Source: Equibacterium sp963662035 (GTDB taxonomy: Bacteria; Bacteroidota; Bacteroidia; Bacteroidales; UBA932). From it: a stretch of DNA of 64,000 bases. Location of the stretch: NCBI GenBank assembly GCA_963662035.1, contig CAVLDO010000004.1:42553-106552 (forward strand). Direction: 5' to 3'. The notes under the pieces are model-generated. The model ran no database searches. It was given only the letters and a program-made list of their open reading frames with translations, and was not told the DNA's origin. Shown one piece after another: positions 6,178 to 15,371 of the stretch (positions within the stretch are counted from its first letter, which is position 1; each line of letters starts with the position of its first letter). The translations under genes and the position numbers were made by a program.

Positions 6178-9015
6178 ATGTCAAAGATAAGAGCAAATAA
6201 AGTAGTTAAGGATTTTAACATTTCTCTTGGGACTCTGGTGGAGTTTCTATCGAAGAAGGGTATTGAGATAGAGTCAAACCCCAGCGCTCAGCTCTCCGAT
6301 GAGGCGTATGCCCTCGTGGAGAAGGAATTCGCAAAAGAGCACCAGCTCAAAGAGCAGTCCCGCAAGGTCGCCATCACCGTAAAGGAGATTACAGAGACTG
6401 CCCGCGCCAAGAGCGTGGAAGAGGAGCAGGAGGAGGTCCGCATCAAGACCAACATTCTGGACAGCGGCTATTTCTCTACCAAGCCGGCAGACGAAAAACC
6501 TGCCGCAGAGAAGCCCGCGCCCGCTGTAAAGGAGTCTCAGGCGCCCGGGCAGGAGCCGGAAGCAAAAGGCCCGGCCGAAGCCGATGCCCCTGCCGCAGAA
6601 AAGCAGCCTGCCGCACCCGGGCAGAGCGCTGCGCCGCAGACTTCGCAGCCCGCACAGGGCCCCGGTCTCAAGGTGCTCGGCACAATAGATCTCGACTCCC
6701 GCAACCGCCCGGTCAAGCATGCGCCATCCCCCGCAGAAAAGCCTCAACCGGTGCAGGAAGTCAAGTCGGAGCCCGAACAGAAATCAGGACAGGCCTTAGC
6801 TCCTGCGGCAGAGCAGAAAGAGGAACCCAAGGCCCCTGCCAAGCAGACTGTCGAGCATATAGAAACAACTGTGGCGCAGCTCAAAGGTCCCGTGGTTCTG
6901 GACAAGATAAACCTTGATGAAATCCGCTCCAGAAGCGGCAGCCCGCGCGACAAAAAGAAGAAGCGCGACCGCATCCACAACCAGACCACTAAGGTTGACA
7001 TCAACAAGCCCGGCACATACGCCGCCGCAGGCGCCGCCACAGCTGACAAGAACCGCCGAGGCAAGAAGAACCAGAATGCAGCAGCCGACAAGTTTGTGAG
7101 GGCCGAGGCTGATGCCGAGGCCGTACAGCGTCAGATCAAGGAGACCTACGCCCGCCTCACCGAGAGCCGCAGCAAGACCAAGGGAAGCAAGCACCGCCGC
7201 GAGAAGCGTGAAATCTTCGAGCAGAAGCAGCAGGAAAATCTGCAGCAGGAGAGCTTGACAAGCAATGTTTTGAGAGTTACCGAGTTTGTTACGGTAAACG
7301 AGCTCGCCATAATGATGAACAACACCCCCGTGACCAAGGTCATAGAGGCCTGCATGAACCTGGGACAGATGGTTTCCATCAACCAGAGGCTCGAGGCGGA
7401 CGTGCTGGTGCTGGTGGCCGAGGAGTTCGGCTATAAGATAGAGTTCACCACCGCCGACGAGCAGGAGGCGTTGGAGCAGGAGGCGGACCGTCCCGAGGAC
7501 CTGGTGCCCAGACCCCCCATCATCACCGTGATGGGCCACGTGGACCACGGCAAGACCTCCCTGCTGGACTACATCCGCAAGTCCAACGTGATTGCGGGCG
7601 AGGCCGGCGGCATCACCCAGCACATCGGCGCCTACAATGTGGAGCTGCCCGACGGCCGCCGCATCACCTTCCTCGACACTCCGGGCCACGAGGCTTTCAC
7701 CGCCATGCGTGCCCGTGGTGCCAAACTCACCGACATCGCCATAATCATCATCGCCGCCGACGATGCGGTGATGCCCCAGACTGTGGAGGCCATCAACCAC
7801 GCGCAGGCTGCCGGGGTGCCGATGGTATTCGCGATAAACAAGATAGACAAGCCGGGCGCGAGCGGAGAAAAGATCCGCGAGCAGCTGGCCAATATGAACA
7901 TTCTGGTGGAAGACTGGGGCGGCAAATACCAGTGCCAGGAGATCTCCGCCAAGAAGGGTATAAATGTGGACAAGCTGCTGGAGAAGGTGCTGCTTGAGGC
8001 TGATATGCTGGAGCTCAAGGCCAACCCCAACAAGCGCGCCGTGGGCAGCGTGGTGGAGTCCTCGCTCGACAAAGGGCGCGGCTATCTGGCCACCGTGCTG
8101 ATTCAGGGCGGTACCCTGCACGTGGGCGACATTGTGCTGGCGGGCTGCTACACCGGCCGCGTGAAGGCGATGTTCAACGAGCGCGGGCAGAAAATCACCG
8201 AGGCGGGCCCCGCGACCCCCGTGTCGGTACTCGGCCTCAACGGCGCCCCCGCCGCAGGCGACACCATCAATGTCCTCGACGACGAGAAGGAAGCAAAGGA
8301 GATTGCCAACAAGCGCGAGCAGCTGCTCCGTATGCAGGGTCTGCGCTCTCAGCAGCACATCACCCTGGAGGAGATCGGCCGCCGCATAGCAATCGGCAAC
8401 TTCAAGGAGCTCAACATAATCCTCAAGGCGGATGTGGACGGCTCCATCGAGGCTCTGGCCGACTCCCTCATCAAGCTCTCCACCGAGGAGGTCAAGGTCA
8501 ATGTGATCCACAAGGCCGTGGGCGCGATTTCCGAGTCGGACGTGCTGCTGGCAGTGGCCTCCAACGCCATTATCATCGGCTTCCAGGTGCGCCCCAGCGC
8601 AGATGCACGCCGCCAGGCGGAGAAAGAGGGGATCGAAATCCGCCTCTATTCGGTAATCTACGACGCCATCAACGAGGTCAAAGATGGTATAGAGGGTATG
8701 CTTGCGCCGGAAGAGAAGGAGCAGATCACAGCCACTGCGGAGGTGCGCGAGACCTTCAAGATCTCCAAGGTCGGCACCATTGCCGGCTGTATGGTCAAGG
8801 AGGGCAAGCTGACCCGCACCGCCAAGGTGCGCGTGATCCGCGACGGAATCGTGGTTTACACGGGGCTGCTGGGTTCTCTCAAGCGCTTCAAGGACGATGT
8901 CAAGGAGGTTGCCGCCGGCTATGACTGCGGCATCAACATAGAGAATTTCAACGACATCAAGGTGGGCGACGTGATAGAGGCCTACACTATTGTGGAAATC
9001 AAGCGCACGCTATAG
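6178..9015 (+). CDS. infB: Translation initiation factor IF-2
   Basis: GTPase that brings initiator tRNA to the 30S subunit. It has 945 residues. A small N-terminal IF2N-like domain (KVVKDFNISLGTLVEFLSKK) is followed by a long Ala/Pro/Glu-rich linker (about 95-300), a second IF2N region (TVNELAIMMNNTPVTKVIEA), the G domain near residue 450 (GHVDHGKTSLLDYI, DTPGHEAF, NKIDKP), then beta-barrel and C2 domains. It is the last gene of rimP-nusA-infB and overlaps the convergent rmlD end by 6 nt. Linker length varies widely in this family, so nothing is odd here. Confidence 0.97.
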   Translation: MSKIRANKVVKDFNISLGTLVEFLSKKGIEIESNPSAQLSDEAYALVEKEFAKEHQLKEQSRKVAITVKEITETARAKSVEEEQEEVRIKTNILDSGYFSTKPADEKPAAEKPAPAVKESQAPGQEPEAKGPAEADAPAAEKQPAAPGQSAAPQTSQPAQGPGLKVLGTIDLDSRNRPVKHAPSPAEKPQPVQEVKSEPEQKSGQALAPAAEQKEEPKAPAKQTVEHIETTVAQLKGPVVLDKINLDEIRSRSGSPRDKKKKRDRIHNQTTKVDINKPGTYAAAGAATADKNRRGKKNQNAAADKFVRAEADAEAVQRQIKETYARLTESRSKTKGSKHRREKREIFEQKQQENLQQESLTSNVLRVTEFVTVNELAIMMNNTPVTKVIEACMNLGQMVSINQRLEADVLVLVAEEFGYKIEFTTADEQEALEQEADRPEDLVPRPPIITVMGHVDHGKTSLLDYIRKSNVIAGEAGGITQHIGAYNVELPDGRRITFLDTPGHEAFTAMRARGAKLTDIAIIIIAADDAVMPQTVEAINHAQAAGVPMVFAINKIDKPGASGEKIREQLANMNILVEDWGGKYQCQEISAKKGINVDKLLEKVLLEADMLELKANPNKRAVGSVVESSLDKGRGYLATVLIQGGTLHVGDIVLAGCYTGRVKAMFNERGQKITEAGPATPVSVLGLNGAPAAGDTINVLDDEKEAKEIANKREQLLRMQGLRSQQHITLEEIGRRIAIGNFKELNIILKADVDGSIEALADSLIKLSTEEVKVNVIHKAVGAISESDVLLAVASNAIIIGFQVRPSADARRQAEKEGIEIRLYSVIYDAINEVKDGIEGMLAPEEKEQITATAEVRETFKISKVGTIAGCMVKEGKLTRTAKVRVIRDGIVVYTGLLGSLKRFKDDVKEVAAGYDCGINIENFNDIKVGDVIEAYTIVEIKRTL

Positions 9016-9864
9016 CGCGGCTCTGCGGCGCAGGTTGCGGCAGAGCGCCGTGCGCCAGTCCTCCCTTGCGATGCCCAATTCGCTGCGGATCAGGGAGCAG
9101 TCAAGATAAGAATATTTCGGACGGGTGGCCTTCTGCGGGTACTCGTCCGATTTTATTTCCCGCACGCGGCAGCCGAGGCCCGCCCCGCTCATGATGGCGG
9201 CGGCAAAGTCGCTCCAGCTGCAGGCCCCCTCGCCGCTGTAGTGGAATATCTCACCCCGCCGGTCTCCGATCCGGGGTAGGGCGGCCGCTATGGCTTGCGC
9301 AAGAGAGTCGGCGGCGGTGGGAGAGCCGATCTGGTCACAGACAACCCCCACTTCATCCCGGTCGCGCCCCAGGCGGAGCATCGTCTTCATAAAATTTCTG
9401 CCGAACGGGGAGTAGAGCCAGGAGGTGCGGACTATGATGCCGCGGCAGCCTGTGGCGCGCATCGCTCTCTCCCCGGAGAGTTTGCTTTGCCCGTAAACGC
9501 TCAGCGGGGCCGGAGAGTCGCTCTCGCGGTAGGGGGTGCGGCTGCGTCCGTCAAACACAAAGTCGGTGGAGATGTGCACCAGGGCGGCGCCGCATTCAAG
9601 GGCGGCTTCGGCAAGGTTGCGGACTCCGTCGGAGTTCACAGCAAAGCAGCGCTGTGCCTCGGCCTCGGCCCGCTCCACATCGGTGTAGGCGGCGCAGTTG
9701 ATTATGGTGCCGACGCCTCTCTCCCTTGCAAACGCTTTCAGCGCCGCAGAGTCCAGAATGTCCAGCTCGTGCCCTGTGGAAAGAACATCAGCCTTTCCGG
9801 CAAGTTTCAGCTGCAGCTCCCGCCCCAGCTGTCCCCGGGCTCCGGCAATCCAAATAACACTCAT
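9010..9864 (-). CDS. rmlD: dTDP-4-dehydrorhamnose reductase
   Basis: NADPH-dependent short-chain reductase that makes dTDP-L-rhamnose for surface polysaccharides. The Rossmann motif GARGQLGREL is N-terminal. NCAAYTDVERAE follows, then ISTDFVFDG and the catalytic YGQSK (Tyr and Lys). The sequence FMKTMLRLGRDRDEVGVV and the substrate-side VCDQIGSPTAADSLA are typical. It has 284 residues from ATG 9864. An upstream in-frame ATG (9885) overlaps the probable promoter, so the shorter start is chosen. It stands alone here, without rmlA, rmlB or rmlC, and is convergent with infB. Confidence 0.9.
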   Translation of the reverse strand: MSVIWIAGARGQLGRELQLKLAGKADVLSTGHELDILDSAALKAFARERGVGTIINCAAYTDVERAEAEAQRCFAVNSDGVRNLAEAALECGAALVHISTDFVFDGRSRTPYRESDSPAPLSVYGQSKLSGERAMRATGCRGIIVRTSWLYSPFGRNFMKTMLRLGRDRDEVGVVCDQIGSPTAADSLAQAIAAALPRIGDRRGEIFHYSGEGACSWSDFAAAIMSGAGLGCRVREIKSDEYPQKATRPKYSYLDCSLIRSELGIAREDWRTALCRNLRRRAAL

Positions 9865-9882
9865 AGATTGATATATTTCCGA

Positions 9883-9890
9883 CAAAAATA
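9883..9890 (-). promoter_or_regulatory. Promoter -7 element for rmlD
   Basis: The minus strand reads TATTTTTG (TAnnTTTG), about 19 nt before ATG 9864. It overlaps the upstream in-frame ATG at 9885 and so argues for the shorter RmlD. Confidence 0.5.
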
Positions 9891-9906
9891 GATATAAAAA
9901 TCGGTC

Positions 9907-9939
9907 TTGGCATAATTCCGCCCTTTTATTATATCTTTG
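9907..9939 (+). promoter_or_regulatory. Promoter for DUF4290-ftsK-lolA-like operon
   Basis: TTG at 9907-9909, then about 22 nt, then TATCTTTG at 9932-9939. The ATG at 9963 lies 23 nt downstream. Confidence 0.65.
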
Positions 9940-9962
9940 CAGTTTAAAAGCCTAAAAACGAT

Positions 9963-10595
9963 ATGGACTACAATACATACAGAGACAAGCTTATACTGCC
10001 CGAATACGGACGGCACGTGCAGAAGATGATAGAAAGGGCCAAGGGGATTGAAGACAGGCAGAAGCGTTCCGAGCAGATACAGGCCGTGGTTAACGTAATG
10101 GTGCTGCTGAACCCTTCTCTAAAGGAATTTCCCGACTACAAGCGCAAGCTTTGGGATCACGTATATGTGATTGCCGGCTACGATCTGGATATAGATTCGC
10201 CCTTTGGGGCGCCGCAGGCAGCCTCTGCCGCCAGCCGTCCGGAGCCGATTCCGGTGGAGAAGCGCCCCATCAAGGCCAGCTGCTACGGCCGCAACATAGA
10301 GAATATGATAGATCTGGTGTCCGGCATAGACGATGCCGCAGTCCGCACCGAGATGATCCGCAATCTGGCCCGCTATATGCGCCAGCAATATCTCATCTGG
10401 AACAAGGACACCGTGGCCGACGAGACCATACTCAAGGATATGGTGCGTTTGGCGGACGGCAAGATCACCATCCCGGAGGGGCTGGAGCTCGGCGCCGTGC
10501 ACGGCGAATTCAACCGCCCCAGGCCCTTTGACGCGCGCTCCGCACAGCAGTTCGGCAAAAAGCGCGGCAAAAAGAAACACAAGAGCAACTTCTAA
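9963..10595 (+). CDS. DUF4290 family protein
   Basis: Conserved Bacteroidota protein of unknown function, 210 residues. The N-terminus YNTYRDKLILPEYGRHVQKM and the internal block QIQAVVNVMVLLNPSLKEF are the DUF4290 hallmark. A second half repeats the pattern: YGRNIENMIDLVSGIDD resembles the YGRHVQKMIERAKGIED of the first half, which suggests an internal duplication. The C-terminus is a basic Lys/Arg tail. No signal peptide or membrane helix, so it is probably cytoplasmic. It is 9 nt upstream of ftsK, behind its own promoter. A link to chromosome segregation is suggested only by that neighbour. Confidence 0.85.
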   Translation: MDYNTYRDKLILPEYGRHVQKMIERAKGIEDRQKRSEQIQAVVNVMVLLNPSLKEFPDYKRKLWDHVYVIAGYDLDIDSPFGAPQAASAASRPEPIPVEKRPIKASCYGRNIENMIDLVSGIDDAAVRTEMIRNLARYMRQQYLIWNKDTVADETILKDMVRLADGKITIPEGLELGAVHGEFNRPRPFDARSAQQFGKKRGKKKHKSNF

Positions 10596-10604
10596 CGCCC
10601 GCCG

Positions 10605-13016
10605 ATGGCCAGCAAGAGAAAAAGAAAGAAGAAAGCCCGCGGCCCGCTTCTGAGCGAAGAGAGCAAAATAGCGATCCGCGTGCTGCTGGGATTACTGCTT
10701 ATCGCCGCAACGGTGGTGGTGGCGGGTTCGCTGCTGTCGTATCTCTTCACCTGGAAGGCCGACTACAGCATCAAGACCGACCCCGACCTCTGGCGGGAAT
10801 ATGTCCAGGCCCAGAACATCTGCGGCAAGACCGGTTATTACATCGCCGACTTTCTGATAGCGCGGCTGTTCGGGCTCGGGGCCTACTGCGTCCCCGTGTT
10901 TTTGGCGGCGCTCACGGTGGCCTGCTTCCGCATACGCAGGGTGCGCCTGCTGAGAGCCTTCCTGCTCTCCCTGATGGGCTGCATCGTGGTGTCTCTTGCG
11001 GCATCATATGTCTGCGGCTACTTTGACGTGGCGATTCTCGCCACCGGGGCGGGCGGCTCCTACGGCTATTTCGCCAACAAGTTTCTTGTGGCCACCCTCG
11101 GCCCTTTAGGGGCGGGGCTGTGCAACGCTCTGCTGCTGTTGCTCTGGCTCATACTCTGCAGCCGCGGCGTGGCCCGCTCCATAGACAACTTCATAAGGCG
11201 CATCTTTACACGCAAGCCCAAGCCCAAGCCGGAACTTCCCGAAGACGGGGAGGCTGCCGGGCAGGATGATGATATTGTGGATCTGACGGGCGAAGACTTC
11301 CTGCAGGAAAATTCCGTTCCCCTGACGCTGGAGGAGGCCGCCGAAACCGGATCTTCGGATTCGGAGACAGAGTCGGCCAAGACAGCTGCGGACGAGACCA
11401 TAGAGCTTGTGGATGACGGAGCCCCGGCCTCTTCGGATGTCAAGATAACTGTGGAGAGCGGCGGCTACGATCCGCACGCAAATATGGAGGAGGATGAGAT
11501 GTCGCATCTCTACAACCCCCGTCTGGATCTCTCCAGCTACAACTTCCCCACCGTGGCGCTGCTCGACGACTACAAAGACAAGTGGTACGACATATCTCTG
11601 GACGAGATGGAGCGCAACAAGAACCGCATCGTCCACACCCTTGGCAGCTATAAGATCAGGGTGGACAGTATCTCTGCCAAGAAAGGGCCCACCGTGACCC
11701 TCTACAAGATCCGTCTGGCCGAGGGGACCCGCATAGCGCAGGTCAAGCGGCTGGAAGAGGATATCGCTATGTCACTGGGGGCAAAGGGGGTGCGCGTGCT
11801 GGTGCTGGAGGCTGCCATCGGCATTGAGGTGGCCAATGAAAAGCCCAGCGTGGTGCCGCTCAAGATGGTGCTCAACTCTCCGCAGTACCGCGAAAAGAGT
11901 CCCAAGATGGAGCTTCCGGTGGCGCTTGGCATCACGGTGACCAACGAACCGTTCTTCCTGGATCTGGCCAAGATGCCCCACTTGCTGGTGGCCGGCGCCA
12001 CAGGTATGGGTAAGTCGGTGGGCCTCAACGCGATTGTGGCCTCGCTGCTCTATGCCAAGCACCCCGCCGAGATGAAGTTTGTGATGGTCGATCCCAAAAA
12101 GGTAGAACTGGACTTCTACAGCGCGCTGGAGAAGCATTTTCTGGCGGTGCTGCCCGATGCGGACGAGGTCATCATCACCGACACCACCAAGGTGGTGCAC
12201 ACGCTGCGCTCGCTCTGCACCGAGATGGATGCGCGCTACGACCTGCTGCGCGACGGCGGGGTGCGCAAAATCACCGAATATAACGAGAAGTTTCTCGCCC
12301 GCAGGCTCAATCCCCTCAAGGGGCACAAGTTCCTCCCCTACATAGTGGTGGTGATAGATGAGTTCGCCGATCTGCTGATGACCGCCGGACGCGAGATAGA
12401 GGAGCCGATCGGCCGTCTGGCGCAGAAGGCCCGCGCTGTGGGCATCCACCTGGTAATAGCCACCCAGAGACCTACGACCGATGTCATCACCGGCACCATC
12501 AAGGCCAACTTCAACTCCCGCATTGCCTTCAAGGTCAATTCGGGCGTGGACAGCAAGACCATAATCGATGCTTCCGGGGCGCAACGTCTCATCGGCCGCG
12601 GCGATATGTTGGTGCTCTATCCCGGGCAGGATCTGGTGCGCGTGCAGTGCGCTATGATCGACACCCCCGAAATCGAGAGCATCACCAAGTTCATCGGCGG
12701 CCAGCGGGGCTACAGTCACCCCTTCTGGCTCCCCGAGTATCACGAAGAGAGCGAGGGTGCGGGCAAGGAGGTGAATCTGACCCGTCGCGATGCGCTGTTT
12801 GAGGAGGCGGCCAAAATGCTTGTGCAGATGCAGATGGGTTCGACTTCTATGCTGCAGCGCAAGTTCGAGATCGGATACAACCGTGCCGGCAAGATTATGG
12901 ACCAGATGGAGGCGGCCGGCATTGTGGGGCCTGCAAACGGCAGCAAGAGCCGCGATGTGCTTGTGAGCGATTTTGACACGCTGGACCGCATACTCGCTTC
13001 GCTTGACCACCAATAG
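10605..13016 (+). CDS. ftsK: DNA translocase FtsK/SpoIIIE
   Basis: Septal DNA pump that clears and aligns chromosome termini during division. It has 803 residues. Four N-terminal membrane helices lie within about residues 22-186. An acidic Ser/Glu-rich linker covers about 195-300. The motor follows, with Walker A GATGMGKSV near residue 465 and Walker B VVVIDEFADLL near 580. The C-terminal winged-helix gamma domain (about 735-803, MLQRKFEIGYNRAGKIMDQM) reads KOPS-type sites. The linker is short compared with E. coli FtsK, which is usual outside Gammaproteobacteria. It is followed 35 nt later by a LolA-like gene, an order common in Bacteroidota. Confidence 0.95.
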   Translation: MASKRKRKKKARGPLLSEESKIAIRVLLGLLLIAATVVVAGSLLSYLFTWKADYSIKTDPDLWREYVQAQNICGKTGYYIADFLIARLFGLGAYCVPVFLAALTVACFRIRRVRLLRAFLLSLMGCIVVSLAASYVCGYFDVAILATGAGGSYGYFANKFLVATLGPLGAGLCNALLLLLWLILCSRGVARSIDNFIRRIFTRKPKPKPELPEDGEAAGQDDDIVDLTGEDFLQENSVPLTLEEAAETGSSDSETESAKTAADETIELVDDGAPASSDVKITVESGGYDPHANMEEDEMSHLYNPRLDLSSYNFPTVALLDDYKDKWYDISLDEMERNKNRIVHTLGSYKIRVDSISAKKGPTVTLYKIRLAEGTRIAQVKRLEEDIAMSLGAKGVRVLVLEAAIGIEVANEKPSVVPLKMVLNSPQYREKSPKMELPVALGITVTNEPFFLDLAKMPHLLVAGATGMGKSVGLNAIVASLLYAKHPAEMKFVMVDPKKVELDFYSALEKHFLAVLPDADEVIITDTTKVVHTLRSLCTEMDARYDLLRDGGVRKITEYNEKFLARRLNPLKGHKFLPYIVVVIDEFADLLMTAGREIEEPIGRLAQKARAVGIHLVIATQRPTTDVITGTIKANFNSRIAFKVNSGVDSKTIIDASGAQRLIGRGDMLVLYPGQDLVRVQCAMIDTPEIESITKFIGGQRGYSHPFWLPEYHEESEGAGKEVNLTRRDALFEEAAKMLVQMQMGSTSMLQRKFEIGYNRAGKIMDQMEAAGIVGPANGSKSRDVLVSDFDTLDRILASLDHQ

Positions 13017-13051
13017 GGCGTTTGGCACCCGATTTGCCATCAGCAACCGTT

Positions 13052-13546
13052 ATGAAAAAGATTCTGACAATATTTCTGCTCTGCACCGCCGCCATCGGAC
13101 TGCGTGCGCAAAGCAGTGCCGCGACCCTCTGGGGCGAACTTAAGAAACAGGAGACACTCTCTATGGACTTTTCCCTGAAAGGGGTGGACAAAGATGGGGT
13201 GGTGGTGAGCGATGAGACCGGCAAGGCATATCTGCAGGGTGACTGCTACCGCATAGAGTGCGGCGATATGCTCATCTGCTGCGACGGAGTCTCGATGTGG
13301 CTCTACAATACCTCAAGCGAGGAGCTGGTGATAGACGTTGACGGGGCGCTCCCCTTTATGAACGCCACCGATGTCAAGCGTGACCAGAAGGGCAACATCA
13401 ACGCCACCTACACCGCCGACGACGTCATATTCAAGGTCAAAGTCTCCGGCATCAAGAATCCCGGGCAGAAATACAGCGGCTACTTCTTCAAAATAGACGA
13501 GTCTGCCCTGCCGGAAGAGGTCATAGTCACCGACCTGCGCGACTGA
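13052..13546 (+). CDS. LolA-like outer-membrane lipoprotein carrier family protein
   Basis: Probable periplasmic carrier with the LolA fold, 164 residues. ATG 13052 gives a clean signal peptide (MKKILTIFLLCTAAIGLRAQ); an upstream in-frame TTG would add ten unlikely residues. The mature part has the half-barrel pattern: LSMDFSLKGVDKDGVVVSDETG, then CYRIECGDMLICCDGVSMW and YNTSSEELVIDV, which parallels the strand order of LolA. It directly follows ftsK. Expected role is handling lipoproteins or another lipid-bearing ligand; LolA and LolA-like paralogues cannot be separated from sequence alone. A strong terminator follows. Confidence 0.75.
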   Translation: MKKILTIFLLCTAAIGLRAQSSAATLWGELKKQETLSMDFSLKGVDKDGVVVSDETGKAYLQGDCYRIECGDMLICCDGVSMWLYNTSSEELVIDVDGALPFMNATDVKRDQKGNINATYTADDVIFKVKVSGIKNPGQKYSGYFFKIDESALPEEVIVTDLRD

Positions 13547-13570
13547 CGCCGCACCCGGCGGCCGCAAAGT

Positions 13571-13610
13571 AAAACGCGAAGAGCCCTTCCCGCCCTTCGC
13601 GTTTTTTTTT
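13571..13610. terminator. Bidirectional intrinsic terminator
   Basis: An 11-bp stem (13571-13581 with 13595-13605) with a 13-nt loop and a T run to 13610. It sits between convergent genes, the lolA-like gene (plus) and the phosphotransferase gene (minus), and has A-rich and T-rich flanks to serve both. Confidence 0.85.
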
Positions 13611-13628
13611 GTTAAAGGTGGGACGGCG

Positions 13629-14693
13629 CTATTTGATGAACGTCTGCATCTGGGGCACTTTGCGGCGGGCGGCCTCGAACAGCGCCCACTGGTTGCGGGT
13701 GCGCACCAGATTGTGCTCCGGATACTTGATCTTGTAGTAAGTGTCGCCGTTGATGTAGTCTGAAAAGAAGCGCACCGCCTGCATATATGGGAACAGGCAG
13801 GCGGCAAAGGGGAGGTTCTCCTTCTCTACGGGGGTCAGGAAGGTCGCCCCCTCCAGATAACCCTTGGCGAACGCCTCGAAAATGTCCATCCTGAAATCGA
13901 CCTTCTCCCAGGCGGGGTCATCCTCGGGCAGGGTATTGGCAGCCGTGCGCAGGAAGTCGCCGAAATCGGAGAAGACGAAGGAGGGCATCAGGGTGTCCAG
14001 GTCAATCACGCACAGGATGTTGCCGCCGGCGTCGAACATCATATTGTTGACTTTGGTGTCGCAGTGGCAGATGCGCTTTGGCAGCAGTCCGGCGCGGTAC
14101 ATCCGCTCGGCCTTGCACATCTCATCTTCAAAGGGTAGGATTTTGGAGAGAATCTCCTTGACCTCGCTGCTGGCCATACGGCCGGCGCGGTCGGCCTCCA
14201 CCGCCTCGTGCAGCTGGCGGGCGCGCAACTCCATATTGTGGAAGTCGGGGATGGTCTCGCCCAAAGTGTCGGGGATGTCGGCGAGCATCGCCTCAAAATT
14301 GCCGAACGCCTTGCCGGCGAAGTAGGAATATTCGGGGTTCACCGTCTCGTAGGTGTAGGCATCCTTTATGAAAATGGAGACGCGCCAGTATTCCTTGCCG
14401 TCGGTCCAGTAGCTCTTGCCGGTCTCCGGGCAGGGGAGAAAGGTGAGCACCTTGCGGTTGATGTCAGGATCGCCCGCTATCTTGCGGCGGATGTGGGCGG
14501 TGGCGCAGTCGATGTTGTGCTGCAGCAGATCCACGTCCTTGAAGATGGAATTGTTGATGCGCTGCAGTACATAGTCGTTGCTGCCGTCGGTCTTCACCAG
14601 AAGGGTGTCGTTTATGAGTCCGTTGCCCAGCGGCTTTATTTCCAGAATGTTGCCGTTTATGGCAAAACGGCTTGCTATCTCTCTTTCTTTCAT
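13629..14693 (-). CDS. Phosphotransferase family protein, N-acetylhexosamine kinase-like
   Basis: Protein-kinase-like small-molecule kinase of the APH/choline-kinase superfamily, 354 residues. An N-terminal glycine-rich segment (IKPLGNGLINDTLLVKT) is followed by the Lys-bearing strand YVLQRINN. The catalytic loop is RICHCDTKVNNMMFD, with Asp and Asn in the usual HxDxxxxN spacing, and the metal-binding loop is VIDLDTLMPS. This subgroup in Bacteroidota resembles N-acetylhexosamine 1-kinase (NahK), so an amino-sugar substrate is plausible but unproven. An open frame extends upstream into the NUDIX gene, but ATG 14693 is where family similarity begins and leaves an 8-nt gap. Confidence 0.8.
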   Translation of the reverse strand: MKEREIASRFAINGNILEIKPLGNGLINDTLLVKTDGSNDYVLQRINNSIFKDVDLLQHNIDCATAHIRRKIAGDPDINRKVLTFLPCPETGKSYWTDGKEYWRVSIFIKDAYTYETVNPEYSYFAGKAFGNFEAMLADIPDTLGETIPDFHNMELRARQLHEAVEADRAGRMASSEVKEILSKILPFEDEMCKAERMYRAGLLPKRICHCDTKVNNMMFDAGGNILCVIDLDTLMPSFVFSDFGDFLRTAANTLPEDDPAWEKVDFRMDIFEAFAKGYLEGATFLTPVEKENLPFAACLFPYMQAVRFFSDYINGDTYYKIKYPEHNLVRTRNQWALFEAARRKVPQMQTFIK

Positions 14694-14701
14694 ATGAGTG
14701 A

Positions 14702-15319
14702 TCAGTTTATCTCTTTGTCTGCCTTGAATACATCGCGGATAGAGGGGTAGGCCCCCTTGAGCAGCTCTTGAAGCTGCGCATCGCAGCACCAGCGGGCCGT
14801 CTCTATGTCTTCTTCGCGCTGCACCCTGACTTCGTCGTGGGCGGTGAGGGTCATCCTGAACCAGTGGGATTCCTTGAGCACGAAGTCCTCTGCGTCGCGG
14901 TAGGTGTGATAGGTGGTGCAGATGGGTTTTCCCAGGGCAAGGTGCTGCAGCCCCGTCTCTTCCTGCACTTCGCGCAGGGCGCACTGCTCCAGTGTCTCGC
15001 CCTCTTCCAGGTGCCCCTTGGGCATATCCCACGCCCCACGGCGCCAGAAGAGCAGCGCACGGCCTGCGGCGTTGCGCACAAGAGCGCCGGCGGCCACATC
15101 CACTCTCAGCTGCGATGTGATGGCCCTGAAGGCGGCCTGCATATCATCCGCCTCTATTTCCAGATGTTCGGGCGCCGCCTCAAAAGCGAAGCGCTGCGCA
15201 AGGGTCGCCAGCTCTCCCGCATCTGTCTCTTTGATGCGTAGGGCGCCGCCGGGCTCCGTTGCAGGGGAGAGTGGCGGGATTATTGCAATGCTGCGACCGT
15301 TAAAGTAGATTTTAATCAT
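14702..15319 (-). CDS. NUDIX hydrolase
   Basis: Pyrophosphohydrolase of 205 residues. The NUDIX box is intact at about residues 107-129: GHLEEGETLEQCAL followed by REVQEETGL, with the metal-binding REVQEE. An N-terminal domain of about 65 residues precedes it (IYFNGRSIAIIPPLSP), as in many Bacteroidota NUDIX proteins that act on nucleotide-sugar or dinucleotide substrates; the true substrate is unknown. It lies 8 nt upstream of the phosphotransferase gene and is probably co-transcribed. A TAnnTTTG element (15325-15332) ends only 6 nt before its ATG, so the mRNA may be leaderless. Confidence 0.85.
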   Translation of the reverse strand: MIKIYFNGRSIAIIPPLSPATEPGGALRIKETDAGELATLAQRFAFEAAPEHLEIEADDMQAAFRAITSQLRVDVAAGALVRNAAGRALLFWRRGAWDMPKGHLEEGETLEQCALREVQEETGLQHLALGKPICTTYHTYRDAEDFVLKESHWFRMTLTAHDEVRVQREEDIETARWCCDAQLQELLKGAYPSIRDVFKADKEIN

Positions 15320-15351
15320 TTGGCAAATTTATCCAAAAAATCTAATTTTGG
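15320..15351 (+). promoter_or_regulatory. Promoter of pyrE
   Basis: TTTG at 15320-15323, a 20-nt spacer and TAATTTTG at 15344-15351 form a near-ideal Bacteroidota promoter, 20 nt before the pyrE ATG. Confidence 0.8.
15325..15332 (-). promoter_or_regulatory. Promoter -7 element for NUDIX gene
   Basis: The minus strand reads TAAATTTG, ending 6 nt before the NUDIX ATG. It is interleaved with the pyrE promoter, so the two divergent units probably compete for polymerase. Confidence 0.5.
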
Positions 15352-15371
15352 AACGCTAATAAAAGACGTGT